Below are positions 6,278 to 11,597 of a stretch of DNA of 11,597 nt, in pieces. Location: contig JAGHCE010000226.1 of assembly GCA_021160625.1 (NCBI GenBank), forward strand, positions 1-11,597, given 5' to 3'. The notes under the pieces are model-generated. The model was given only the letters and a program-made list of their open reading frames with translations, ran no database searches and was not told where the DNA came from. The number at the start of each line of letters is the position of its first letter. Positions within the stretch are counted from its first letter, which is position 1. The translations under genes were made by a program, and so were the position numbers. The stretch comes from Planctomycetota bacterium (lineage in GTDB: Bacteria; Planctomycetota; DG-23; SLPQ01).

Positions 6278-6481
6278 ATGGAAAAAGTCGGCTACATAAT
6301 ACTGGGCACGGTTGGGGCGGTCTGGCTTTTGCTGATGCTCGTCGGGATGGTGGCCGCGTTCCCGGTTGGGCTTATCGGCCTTGTCGTCCTGGCCGGGTTC
6401 GGATTCCTTTTTGCTCACGTGGTCAAGACCCGCCTTGAAAGTAGGGACGACGACTATTACTCGAAGAAAATCGACAAGTAA
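6278..6481 (+). CDS. Small two-segment membrane protein coupled to YbjQ
   Basis: A 67-residue protein with two hydrophobic segments, about residues 6-27 (YIILGTVGAVWLLLMLVGMVAA) and 29-48 (PVGLIGLVVLAGFGFLFAHV), joined by a short turn, then a charged tail ending ESRDDDYYSKKIDK that is probably cytoplasmic. The ATG at 6278 has GGGAGG about 7 nt upstream; the ATG at 6272 is too close to the SD and out of frame. Its stop codon overlaps the AAGGAGG of the next gene, so the two are translated as a pair. The partner is a YbjQ-type protein, which suggests a membrane anchor or shared complex. I do not recognise a named family with certainty. Confidence 0.8.
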   Translation: MEKVGYIILGTVGAVWLLLMLVGMVAAFPVGLIGLVVLAGFGFLFAHVVKTRLESRDDDYYSKKIDK

Positions 6482-6494
6482 AGGAGGCCCAGCG

Positions 6495-6842
6495 ATGACC
6501 GTTTCCGAAAGACAGGACCTTCCGATGACGACCCAGGACGCCTTTGCCGAGTACGACATTGTCGTCACGCTCGGCGTGGTCCGGGGCAACACGATTCGCG
6601 CCCGCCACGTTGGGAAAGACATCCTGGCCGGCTTCAGGCAGCTCGTGGGCGGAGAGATAACCGAGTATACCAAGATGCTCGGCGAGGCCCGCGAGCAGGC
6701 AATGGACCGGATGGTCGAAGGTGCAAGAGTCTCAGGCGCCGACGGTATCGTCTGTGTCCGCCTGACCACGTCCACCGTGATGCAGGGCGCGGCGGAGATT
6801 CTGGCCTACGGTACGGCGGTAAAGCTCGCGCCCAAGCACTAA
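6495..6842 (+). CDS. YbjQ/UPF0145 family protein
   Basis: The 115-residue product contains the family core: TLGVVRGNTIRARHVGKDIL (about 25-44), FRQLVGGEITEYTKMLGEAR (47-66), ARVSGADGIVCVRL (77-90) and the closing ILAYGTAVKL (102-111). YbjQ proteins are about 105 residues, form pentamers in solved structures and are sometimes called heavy-metal binding; their role is not settled. The start is ATG 6495 with AAGGAGG ending 7 nt upstream; a much longer in-frame ORF from 6366 only overlaps the previous gene in another frame. About 10 extra N-terminal residues (MTVSERQDLP) precede the usual start of the family. Confidence 0.88.
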   Translation: MTVSERQDLPMTTQDAFAEYDIVVTLGVVRGNTIRARHVGKDILAGFRQLVGGEITEYTKMLGEAREQAMDRMVEGARVSGADGIVCVRLTTSTVMQGAAEILAYGTAVKLAPKH

Positions 6843-6846
6843 GTTG

Positions 6847-6877
6847 TGTAGGGTGGGCTTCAGCCCACGCGGAATAA
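6847..6877. repeat. Dispersed hairpin repeat, main copy B
   Basis: Same unit as 4580-4610 with the hairpin GTGGGCTTCAGCCCAC, located only 4 bp after the YbjQ stop. The following GGACAAGAATGTCC (6886-6899) is a second small hairpin, and 6911-6930 looks like a decayed copy of the GC-variant unit (GGCTTACCGCACGCAGAAT). Confidence 0.8.
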
Positions 6878-6939
6878 ATGCCGGCGGACAAGAATGTCCA
6901 CCCTACTCATTGGCTTACCGCACGCAGAATATGATCCTG

Positions 6940-6963
6940 CACGGCGGGGCAAGACCCGCCGTG
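6940..6963. repeat. Hairpin repeat CACGGCGGG/CCCGCCGTG
   Basis: A perfect 9-bp stem with loop GCAAGA. The left part CACGGCGGGGCAAGA also occurs at about 4516-4530 in the other gene-free stretch, so this is another dispersed unit. It lies in the 335-bp gap 6843-7177, which contains only repeats. Confidence 0.65.
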
Positions 6964-7025
6964 GCACACACACATCGTTTGTAGGGGTGCTGGTTCACTT
7001 GCGCCCGGTACTACCACCGGAAAAT

Positions 7026-7177
7026 GAGGGCGCGAAGCCCTCCGGAAGGCCGGTTGACTGCCTCGGACAACGTCCGTGGCCCCCATAGCAAAGAGGGGGC
7101 GAAGCCCTCCGGAAGGTCAGTTGGCTGCCGCAGACAACATCTGCGGCCCCCATAGCAAAAAGGGGGCGAAGCCCTCC
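7026..7177. repeat. Tandem repeat of 67 bp, about 2.3 copies
   Basis: Copies start at 7026, 7093 and 7160 (the third is partial and ends near the stop codon of the next gene). Each opens with a GGGGGCGAAGCCCTCC-like hairpin and the full copies contain an inner hairpin at 7061-7079 and 7128-7146. In the second hairpin one base pair is G-C in copy 1 and A-T in copy 2, a compensatory change. The two full copies are clearly diverged elsewhere. Confidence 0.8.
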
Positions 7178-9520
7178 TCAGGCGGGTGCGGGTGCGACGA
7201 CAGGGGCACGTTTGAGAGAGCTCACCAGCGCCATGCCGTAGAGCGCCAGTCCCAGCAAGTACAGGAACTGGAAGCCGAAGTACATTGAGTTGTATTCGAG
7301 AATCCCGCCCAGCATCGAGCCGATGAGGTTTACGGCCATCACGCCGGAGATGTTCTCGGCCTTGGAAAGAAGCGTTGAGAACACTATTCCGGAGAAAAAC
7401 ATCGGACACACAAGAACGAGCACCGTAGCGATCCGCCCGGCCGCCGTCGAGGAGAACCCTCCGTGCCTTGCCACCCACAGCCCCGCCGTCAGGCTCGCAA
7501 AGAGGAGCAGGTAGGGAACAGTGGGATTTTCGATCTTGCGCCATCGCACGAAGCAGTTGGCCAGAAACGCCATCACCAGGATTCCCACGATGACAATCCC
7601 TATCACGTGCCACGTGTTGCCGAAGGTAAGCCCCATCTCCGTAATGGCCTTCGTTTCGATAAGCATAAACCCGGCACCCAGGAAGAAAAAGGCCGAGTGG
7701 CCCATCTCGAACCTGTGGCTGACAAACAGCCTCGTGAGCCCCACCGAAAGCAGCACCACCAGGACCGCCATCCCGATGTAGGAAACCGGGTACACCCGCC
7801 TCGGCATATAGAAAAACGGCCAGTCGTCGGTCGAGACAACGGTTTCTATCGAGCGGTCGGCATACTTGGTCGTAACGTCGGTGAACCCGGCCGAGGCCAG
7901 CAGCGCCTTCGGCACGACGACGTCGCCGCCCCTTTGCTGAAGGAAGATAACCGAGCTGTCGTAGTCGGCCCTCACGCAGACGGGCGCGCGCCCGCCGAAG
8001 GCGTCCTCCATCATCAGGTATATCTTGCGACCCAGCTCCGGCGAGAGGACGCAGAAGGAGAGGCTCATCATACCGCCGTCCGCCAGCCGCGCGCGCGCCT
8101 CGCGGAAGGCCTCCACCGTGTACACAAAGGAGTCGAGGCGAACGCTCGACGCGTGCGAGAGCAGCGTGTGCGAGTCCAGGAGGCCGTAGACGATCATATC
8201 GTAGCGCTCGGGCGTCGTGCGCAGGAACGTCCTGGCGTCGTTTATGACGCTGTGCGTGCGGGGGTCGGCGTAGGGCTTTTCCGGGTGAAATCTCTTCCCC
8301 AACGCCAGGATGGCCGGGTCGATCTCGATGGCGTCGACGTACGCGGCGCCCATACGCAGCGCCGCGGCCACGTCGTTTCCGGTTCCGGAACCGACGACGG
8401 CTACACGCTCAAGGTTTGGCTGCAGCCGGTAGGGAAACTCGTAGTAGTCGGCGACGCGCTTTGTGTGCGGGTTGGTACGGCGGTTGGAGTTGTCCGCCGC
8501 TAAGTCGAAGACCCTCTGGTGATAGAGCCCCGCAGCGCGGATTTCCATAAGGCCGTTTTCGCCGGCGCTGCGCTCGATGAGCTGGTAGGGCGAGTAAATG
8601 CGGTGCGACGGGAAGGCCACCGGCCAGGCAAGGGCCGTCAGCGCCGCAATGGAGACGGCTGCACCGAAGAGAAGCGCCCGCCTCCGGAAGGCCTGGAACA
8701 CCAGTATCGCCGCAAACGCCACGCCGAACCATACGACCGGCGGCAGCCAGAGGAAACTGAGCGCCATCACCAGCGCCACGCCGAAAACGCTGCCCAGGAG
8801 GTTCCACCCGTAGGCTCTAAGCTTCGCGCGGCGCTCCATCAGCCGCCCGCACACCTGCCCCACGGGAACGAACGCAAGCGCAGTGAACGCAAACGTCGTC
8901 CCCAGAAACAGATACAGTGCGACGAAGTCGGGAAGAGTCGCGGCGTTTTTGAGGCCCATATTGAGCTGCTCGACGATGGGGGTGGCCTTGACGCTTTCCA
9001 TCCGCCACCCGAGGCCGTACCTCATCACGGTGAGAAGCACGATGTGCACGAAGAGCATCGGGACCGTGAAAATCAGCGGAATGTGCTTGCGCCTTGAGAG
9101 GGCATATCCTATGCCCAGCCCCGCGAAGCACGCCAGCAGGCTAAAGTTTTTGTAAAATGCGAACACCTGGAACACGGTGCTTTGCCAGCGGATGATCACC
9201 AACTCCAGAAAGAGGCCAAGCGCCGCCGAGCCGAATATGGCCAGGTCCAGGTACCTGTCGGGAATACCCTCAAGAAATGACGCCTGTTCACGGGCGTTTG
9301 CCTCCAGCGCCGGCTCGAACCCCCTCAGCAACCGCCAGAACACCGCCGCCGGCAACACAAACAACACCGTCACCGCCGCAATCTTGCCCGCCGTCACCGG
9401 CAGCGACCACTCGGCGCCGCTGGCTATTATGTCCACCAGAGTGCAGACGGCGTTCGTCACCGGGACCAAACAGCACCCCAGCAAAACCACCTTGAGCAGA
9501 CGGATATAGGTCTTAAACAT
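7178..9520 (-). CDS. Polytopic membrane protein with spermidine-synthase-like SAM domain
   Basis: A 780-residue protein. The N-terminal part has about nine hydrophobic segments (roughly 7-27, 45-65, 91-111, 125-141, 149-170, 199-221, 241-260, 262-280, 283-303). A soluble domain at about 305-575 has the Rossmann SAM site VAVVGSGTGNDVAAAL (373-388), AIEIDP (397-402) with the acidic ribose-binding residue, NDARTFL (427-433) and VYGLLDSHTLLS (444-455). About seven further segments follow (578-768). This matches the membrane-bound spermidine-synthase-like proteins of several environmental phyla; whether they make polyamines is not established, and a dedicated decarboxylated-SAM site cannot be shown here. 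The ATG at 9520 has GAGGAGGGG about 10 nt upstream. It is a single-gene unit, convergent with YbjQ; the C-terminus APVVAPAPA abuts the tandem repeat. Confidence 0.87.
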   Translation of the reverse strand: MFKTYIRLLKVVLLGCCLVPVTNAVCTLVDIIASGAEWSLPVTAGKIAAVTVLFVLPAAVFWRLLRGFEPALEANAREQASFLEGIPDRYLDLAIFGSAALGLFLELVIIRWQSTVFQVFAFYKNFSLLACFAGLGIGYALSRRKHIPLIFTVPMLFVHIVLLTVMRYGLGWRMESVKATPIVEQLNMGLKNAATLPDFVALYLFLGTTFAFTALAFVPVGQVCGRLMERRAKLRAYGWNLLGSVFGVALVMALSFLWLPPVVWFGVAFAAILVFQAFRRRALLFGAAVSIAALTALAWPVAFPSHRIYSPYQLIERSAGENGLMEIRAAGLYHQRVFDLAADNSNRRTNPHTKRVADYYEFPYRLQPNLERVAVVGSGTGNDVAAALRMGAAYVDAIEIDPAILALGKRFHPEKPYADPRTHSVINDARTFLRTTPERYDMIVYGLLDSHTLLSHASSVRLDSFVYTVEAFREARARLADGGMMSLSFCVLSPELGRKIYLMMEDAFGGRAPVCVRADYDSSVIFLQQRGGDVVVPKALLASAGFTDVTTKYADRSIETVVSTDDWPFFYMPRRVYPVSYIGMAVLVVLLSVGLTRLFVSHRFEMGHSAFFFLGAGFMLIETKAITEMGLTFGNTWHVIGIVIVGILVMAFLANCFVRWRKIENPTVPYLLLFASLTAGLWVARHGGFSSTAAGRIATVLVLVCPMFFSGIVFSTLLSKAENISGVMAVNLIGSMLGGILEYNSMYFGFQFLYLLGLALYGMALVSSLKRAPVVAPAPA

Positions 9521-9747
9521 ACTTCGCGTGCCCCTCCTCTGTATTTTCAGCCGGCTTTCCCCGACCGCTGCGGCACTATCCCCACTTACGGAGGGAAAAT
9601 CGGCGTTTTCGAGGACTTTTCTTTAGGACAAGGGTTGGACGGGGGGACTCATAAGCACCAGTCCGCGAAAGGGCCGGGAGCGCCTCACCGCTGCTTGTTT
9701 CAATAGACAGGTCATCACGTTGCCTCGATAAGCCTCTCGGGAACACA

Positions 9748-9775
9748 TTGAACAAATAAACTGTTATGGTATAAT
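9748..9775 (+). promoter_or_regulatory. Strong sigma-70 promoter of ssrA
   Basis: TTGAAC (9748-9753), 16-bp spacer, perfect TATAAT (9770-9775) preceded by TGG, giving an extended -10. Transcription would start near 9782, leaving about 64 nt of leader before the mature tmRNA; the leader holds two small hairpins, CGGGC-GAAT-GCCCG at 9783-9796 and AGAGGT/ACCTCT near 9811-9830. The rest of the 325-bp gap 9521-9845 shows no gene. Confidence 0.8.
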
Positions 9776-9938
9776 GTAGATGCGGGCGAATGCCCGACGC
9801 TCATTGAAAAGAGAGGTCATTTGAAACCTCTTGTTTGAAACCAGTGGGGGCGAATGGACTCGACTGGGCATGAAGAGGTGACGGTGGCGCGCCGAGGTTG
9901 TCAGGAGGCCTCGTAAAACACCTGGCAAAAAACTAATT

Positions 9939-9968
9939 GCTGACACTCAGTTAGCTATGGCCGCCTAA
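9939..9968 (+). other. tmRNA tag reading frame, proteolysis tag ADTQLAMAA
   Basis: Codons GCT GAC ACT CAG TTA GCT ATG GCC GCC TAA follow the A-rich stretch GCAAAAAACTAATT, aligned with the position before the resume codon in other tmRNAs. With the Ala carried by tmRNA the tag is A-ADTQLAMAA. The AMAA end is like known ClpXP/ClpAP-recognised tags ending in A-L/M-A-A. Resume codon choice rests on this alignment; an upstream in-frame GGC would give GKKLI before it and is less likely. Confidence 0.8.
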
Positions 9969-10180
9969 CCAGGTGGTCACGTCGATTGCTTCCTCGCCTG
10001 CGGGGGGTAATTGACGACCGTCAGCAGGCTGGCTGATGCTTTTTTCACCTGGAGGGGCACCGGCGAGACAATATCCGGGTTGCTCCCTGTGAAACCCTGT
10101 CCGCCGGGGTTCTAAAGGGCTAAGATCAAAAAGACGGACTACGCGCGTAGAAGCCTTTGCCAAACTGCTGCAGGACGTGG

Positions 10181-10204
10181 GTTCGATTCCCACCGCCTCC
10201 ACCA
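10181..10204 (+). other. Putative attachment site (left end) at the ssrA 3' terminus
   Basis: The T-loop and acceptor 3' half of ssrA (from GTTCGATTCCCACC to the CCA) is the usual crossover region of tyrosine integrases that use tmRNA genes. Directly after it come an integrase-tail-like frame and phage-like genes. The matching right-end copy lies outside the window, so the site is inferred. Confidence 0.45.
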
Positions 10205-10216
10205 TTTTGACGACAA

Positions 10217-10238
10217 ACAGGACACGGACAAGTCCTGT
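10217..10238. repeat. Inverted repeat ACAGGAC/GTCCTGT
   Basis: A perfect 7-bp stem with an 8-nt loop starting 12 bp after the ssrA 3' end. A second one, ACTGCTC/GAGCAGT with a 7-nt loop, is at 10293-10313. Either could be a transcript end for ssrA or a recombinase/excisionase binding site; neither has a T-run. Confidence 0.5.
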
Positions 10239-10355
10239 ACACATAGCGCACAAGTCCTTGCACAGTCAACAACTTACGGCAATCCGTCCGACACTGCTCA
10301 TGACAAGAGCAGTACACCTTCCGAACACCCCACTGACGGGTTTTTGCACGGAAAG

Positions 10356-10376
10356 TGTGCACATAGTGTGCACAAG
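10356..10376. repeat. Two TGTGCACA palindromes 11 bp apart, with a diverged copy 120 bp upstream
   Basis: TGTGCACA at 10356-10363 and 10367-10374 are separated by TAG, so they face the same side of the helix. A related block TGTACACATAGCGCACAAG stands at 10236-10254. The layout resembles operator or integrase-arm/excisionase sites. Confidence 0.45.
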
Positions 10377-10738
10377 GCCCCGTTGAAAGCCGTGGGAACA
10401 GGGTCAACAGAGACTACTGAAACAGGCAAAGACGGCAGCAAAGAGACTCAGGAAGCGGCACGCCTGTGGCAGTCATTGCCGCCTGAACTCCGCGAAGTAG
10501 TGCAGGCCCTGCCAGACCTGCCCGAGGCCGTCAAAGCAGGCGTCATCGCCATGGTCAAGGTCGCGAGCGGGAAGGATTGACGCACGACCTGCAACGGCCA
10601 ACGTTGAGGCTTGGGGAAAGGAAGGCACACTTGCATACATGGCTCCTCGTGCCCCGGTTTCTCACGCGATTTTGGGCCTGGCGCGCCTGGAGTGTCGGGT
10701 TGACCTGAAAGTGAAAGTGGCAAGAACAGTCCTGTAGG

Positions 10739-10906
10739 CTACTCTTGCTCCAGAATGGCGTCGAGCACGTCCTTGCGGATGCGGGTTGTGCCGCCGATTT
10801 TGACCGCCTTGATGTCGCCCCGCTGTATCATGCGCTGGACCGTGCGCGTGGATATCCTGAGAATCCCTGCGACCTCCCTGACCGTGTAGAGTTGCGGCGT
10901 TTCCAA
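10739..10906 (-). CDS. Excisionase-type helix-turn-helix DNA-binding protein (55 residues)
   Basis: The protein reads METPQLYTVREVAGILRIST and continues to a C-terminus DVLDAILEQE. LYTVREVAGIL followed by ISTRTVQRMIQRGDIKAVKI is the MerR-like/HTH_17 pattern of excisionases and small phage regulators: helix 1 and recognition helix at about 9-28, wing at about 31-44 with the conserved Gly-Asp-Ile and an RIRKDVLD ending. The start is TTG 10906, with AGGGG 7 nt upstream; no ATG exists in this frame. It probably binds DNA near the element end to direct excision or control neighbouring genes. It is the last gene of the minus-strand block after the AAA+ ATPase. It is too short for many gene finders. 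Confidence 0.8.
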   Translation of the reverse strand: METPQLYTVREVAGILRISTRTVQRMIQRGDIKAVKIGGTTRIRKDVLDAILEQE

Positions 10907-11043
10907 GCCTGTGCCCCTGATCCAAGTATCGATTCGTGTTGTCCTTCGGCCTTGGCCCCCGCGAAGCCGTAGCGCCTCTCGTAGTGCAGCCGGTTGTTGA
11001 GTATAGTCCCGATCGGCATCGGATGGAAGGGTTTGCCGTTCAT
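10828..11043 (-). CDS. Uncertain small ORF between the ATPase and the HTH gene
   Basis: Starts MNGKPFHPMPIGTILNNRLH and has 71 codons. It begins 31 bp after the ATPase stop and runs 79 bp into the HTH gene in another frame. The first 35 codons have the G/C-rich third positions of the neighbours; the part after GAKAEGQ does not and reads as low-complexity Arg/Ser, so the real gene may be shorter or frameshifted. No good SD is visible. I recognise no family. Confidence 0.35.
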   Translation of the reverse strand: MNGKPFHPMPIGTILNNRLHYERRYGFAGAKAEGQHESILGSGAQAWKRRNSTRSGRSQGFSGYPRARSSA

Positions 11044-11074
11044 GGCGGTTCTTCGCGCCTTAGCGCCTCGTGGT

Positions 11075-11597
11075 CTACGCGAGCATTGCCCCTGCTTCGA
11101 CCTCCTGGAGCATCTCGCGCATATTGTTGCGGCAGCGGCGCACGAGTTCCACGTATGCCTTGGCCGGCTTGCCGTCAAGCGCTTCCCGTTGGGCGATCTC
11201 GCGCACCCTCTCGGCGAAAATGTCCGCGAGATTGCGCCTTGCGAGCTCGAGTTTCGCGCAGCGGGAGAGAAGCGGCCCCGCGTCCTCATTGTCGTCGAAT
11301 AGTGATTCCTGCCCCTGGCGCGTCGTCGTGAAGATAAACGCAACGTGACTCGGCAGCCGTTCGAGAAGGACAAGGAATTGCCTGATTGCCGCCTTCGAGA
11401 GCCCGTGCGCCTCGTTGACTATGTAGACGCGCCCGCCCTTGCCAAGCCCCGCATACGCCATACCCGATTCGATCTGCCGCAGCTTGGCGGAAGTGACGGC
11501 GCCGGCGTCGAGCTCTTCGGTGTCGAATTCGCTGGCGAGTTCCCCGGCAATGAGATAGGCAAGCGTCGTCTTGCCCGTGCCGGATTGCCCGTTGATC
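11075..11597 (-). CDS. Clamp-loader-like AAA+ ATPase (DnaX/RFC-type), N-terminus outside the window
   Basis: 173 residues are visible. Walker A GQSGTGKTT is at about residues 3-11. The Walker B region reads VYIVNEAHGLS (57-67), with Asn where Asp is normal. Sensor 1 is HVAFIFTTT (84-92). PLLSRCAKLEL (108-118) contains the SRC motif that marks clamp-loader subunits. No zinc-finger cysteines stand between Walker A and B, unlike DnaX, and the protein stops soon after the lid (NNMREMLQEVEAGAMLA), without a tau-type C-terminus. This suggests a phage- or element-borne loader-type ATPase acting in DNA replication, not the housekeeping gene. It is on the minus strand, upstream of the small ORF and the HTH gene, likely co-transcribed. 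Confidence 0.8.
   Translation of the reverse strand, partial: INGQSGTGKTTLAYLIAGELASEFDTEELDAGAVTSAKLRQIESGMAYAGLGKGGRVYIVNEAHGLSKAAIRQFLVLLERLPSHVAFIFTTTRQGQESLFDDNEDAGPLLSRCAKLELARRNLADIFAERVREIAQREALDGKPAKAYVELVRRCRNNMREMLQEVEAGAMLA

Larger units (their letters stand above)
9846..10204 (+). ncRNA. ssrA: Transfer-messenger RNA (tmRNA)
   Basis: The 359-nt RNA rescues stalled ribosomes together with SmpB. The 5' end GGGGGCGAATGGACTCGAC and the 3' end GTGGGTTCGATTCCCACCGC plus CTCCACCA are the conserved tRNA-like half: GGGGGCG pairs with CGCCTCC (one G-U), the T-arm is GTGGG-TTCGATT-CCCAC, and CCA is encoded. GCCTCGTAAAACACCTGGC resembles the conserved region before the tag frame of other tmRNAs. 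The order is the standard one-piece type, not the permuted two-piece form. Pseudoknot regions follow the tag. The 3' end is a well-known integration target, and sequence to the right looks foreign. Confidence 0.97.
10206..10580 (+). pseudogene. In-frame tail resembling an integrase C-terminus, no own start visible
   Basis: The frame is open from inside the ssrA 3' end to the stop at 10580, about 124 residues after the CCA. Its first 60 residues are Ser/Thr/Asp-rich and uncomplexed. The last part, from EAARLWQSLPPELREVVQAL to LPDLPEAVKAGVIAMVKVAS, is a compact helical segment that I associate, from memory, with C-terminal tails of integrases in planctomycete-type genomes. No catalytic Arg-His-x-x-Arg-Tyr box is present. 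The first plausible start is TTG 10344, without an SD, which would give 78 residues. If the tail belongs to an integrase, the rest of the gene would sit at the other end of the element, split at the crossover point. It could also be a small unrelated ORF; identification is weak. Confidence 0.4.

Noticed and set aside
7026..7177. CRISPR array
   Set aside because: Only 2.3 head-to-tail copies of a 67-bp unit without unique spacers, and no cas genes.
7011..7613. 200-codon minus-strand ORF over the 67-bp repeats
   Set aside because: Its periodic EGFAPSLLWG-like sequence is a translation of the tandem repeat and the rest is an off-frame reading of the membrane gene.
7463..8503. 346-codon plus-strand ORF
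   Set aside because: Antisense shadow of the large membrane protein; Arg/His-rich, no family similarity and no SD.
9951..10407. Minus-strand ORFs with VGIEPTS and GNRTH-type stretches over the tmRNA
   Set aside because: These are the well-known false proteins antisense to tRNA or tmRNA T-arms; the plus strand clearly encodes ssrA.

Overview
The window looks like a GC-rich bacterial chromosome segment, most likely from a planctomycete-like or related environmental lineage. That assignment is inference. It rests on the dense dispersed intergenic hairpin repeats, the short tandem 9-mers of the CGCAGATTA and CGCAAAG types, a large membrane-embedded spermidine-synthase-like protein, and the general gene mix. 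No rRNA or other taxonomic marker is present except the tmRNA and one tRNA.

Layout. (1) 1-1043 (+): the 3' part of an IS256-family transposase and its right end, inserted in or next to a decayed Rhs/YD-repeat gene of which only five repeats remain. (2) 1046-3517 (-): a three-gene unit read from a consensus-like promoter (3549-3576): a half-length MarC-type membrane protein, an Eis-like GNAT acetyltransferase, and a uroporphyrinogen-decarboxylase-fold protein without the usual HxC metal motif. (3) 3627-3790 (+): tRNA-Pro(CGG) with its own promoter, followed by a perfect 16-bp inverted repeat that includes the last five bases of the tRNA gene. (4) 3964-4302 (+): a cysteine-rich DUF3795 protein. 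(5) 4303-4681: no gene, packed with dispersed repeats. (6) 4682-6051 (-): a thymidylate-synthase-superfamily protein and, upstream of it, a double-length tautomerase. (7) 6278-6842 (+): a small membrane protein translationally coupled to a YbjQ/UPF0145 protein. (8) 6843-7177: more dispersed hairpins and a 67-bp tandem repeat. (9) 7178-9520 (-): a 780-residue polytopic protein with a central spermidine-synthase-like SAM domain.

(10) 9748-11597: ssrA (tmRNA) with a strong extended -10 promoter and predicted tag ADTQLAMAA, then what looks like the left end of a mobile element integrated at the ssrA 3' end. The element side holds an in-frame ORF starting right at the ssrA terminus that resembles an integrase C-terminal tail, repeated TGTGCACA-type palindromes, a 55-residue excisionase-type HTH gene with a TTG start, an uncertain small ORF, and a clamp-loader-like AAA+ ATPase that runs off the window. 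The last three are on the minus strand and would form a phage- or plasmid-like replication/control block.

No complete new defence or biosynthetic system is visible. The best leads are the ssrA-linked element, the half-size MarC gene with its own expression signals, the ThyA-like protein and the covarying 67-bp repeat.
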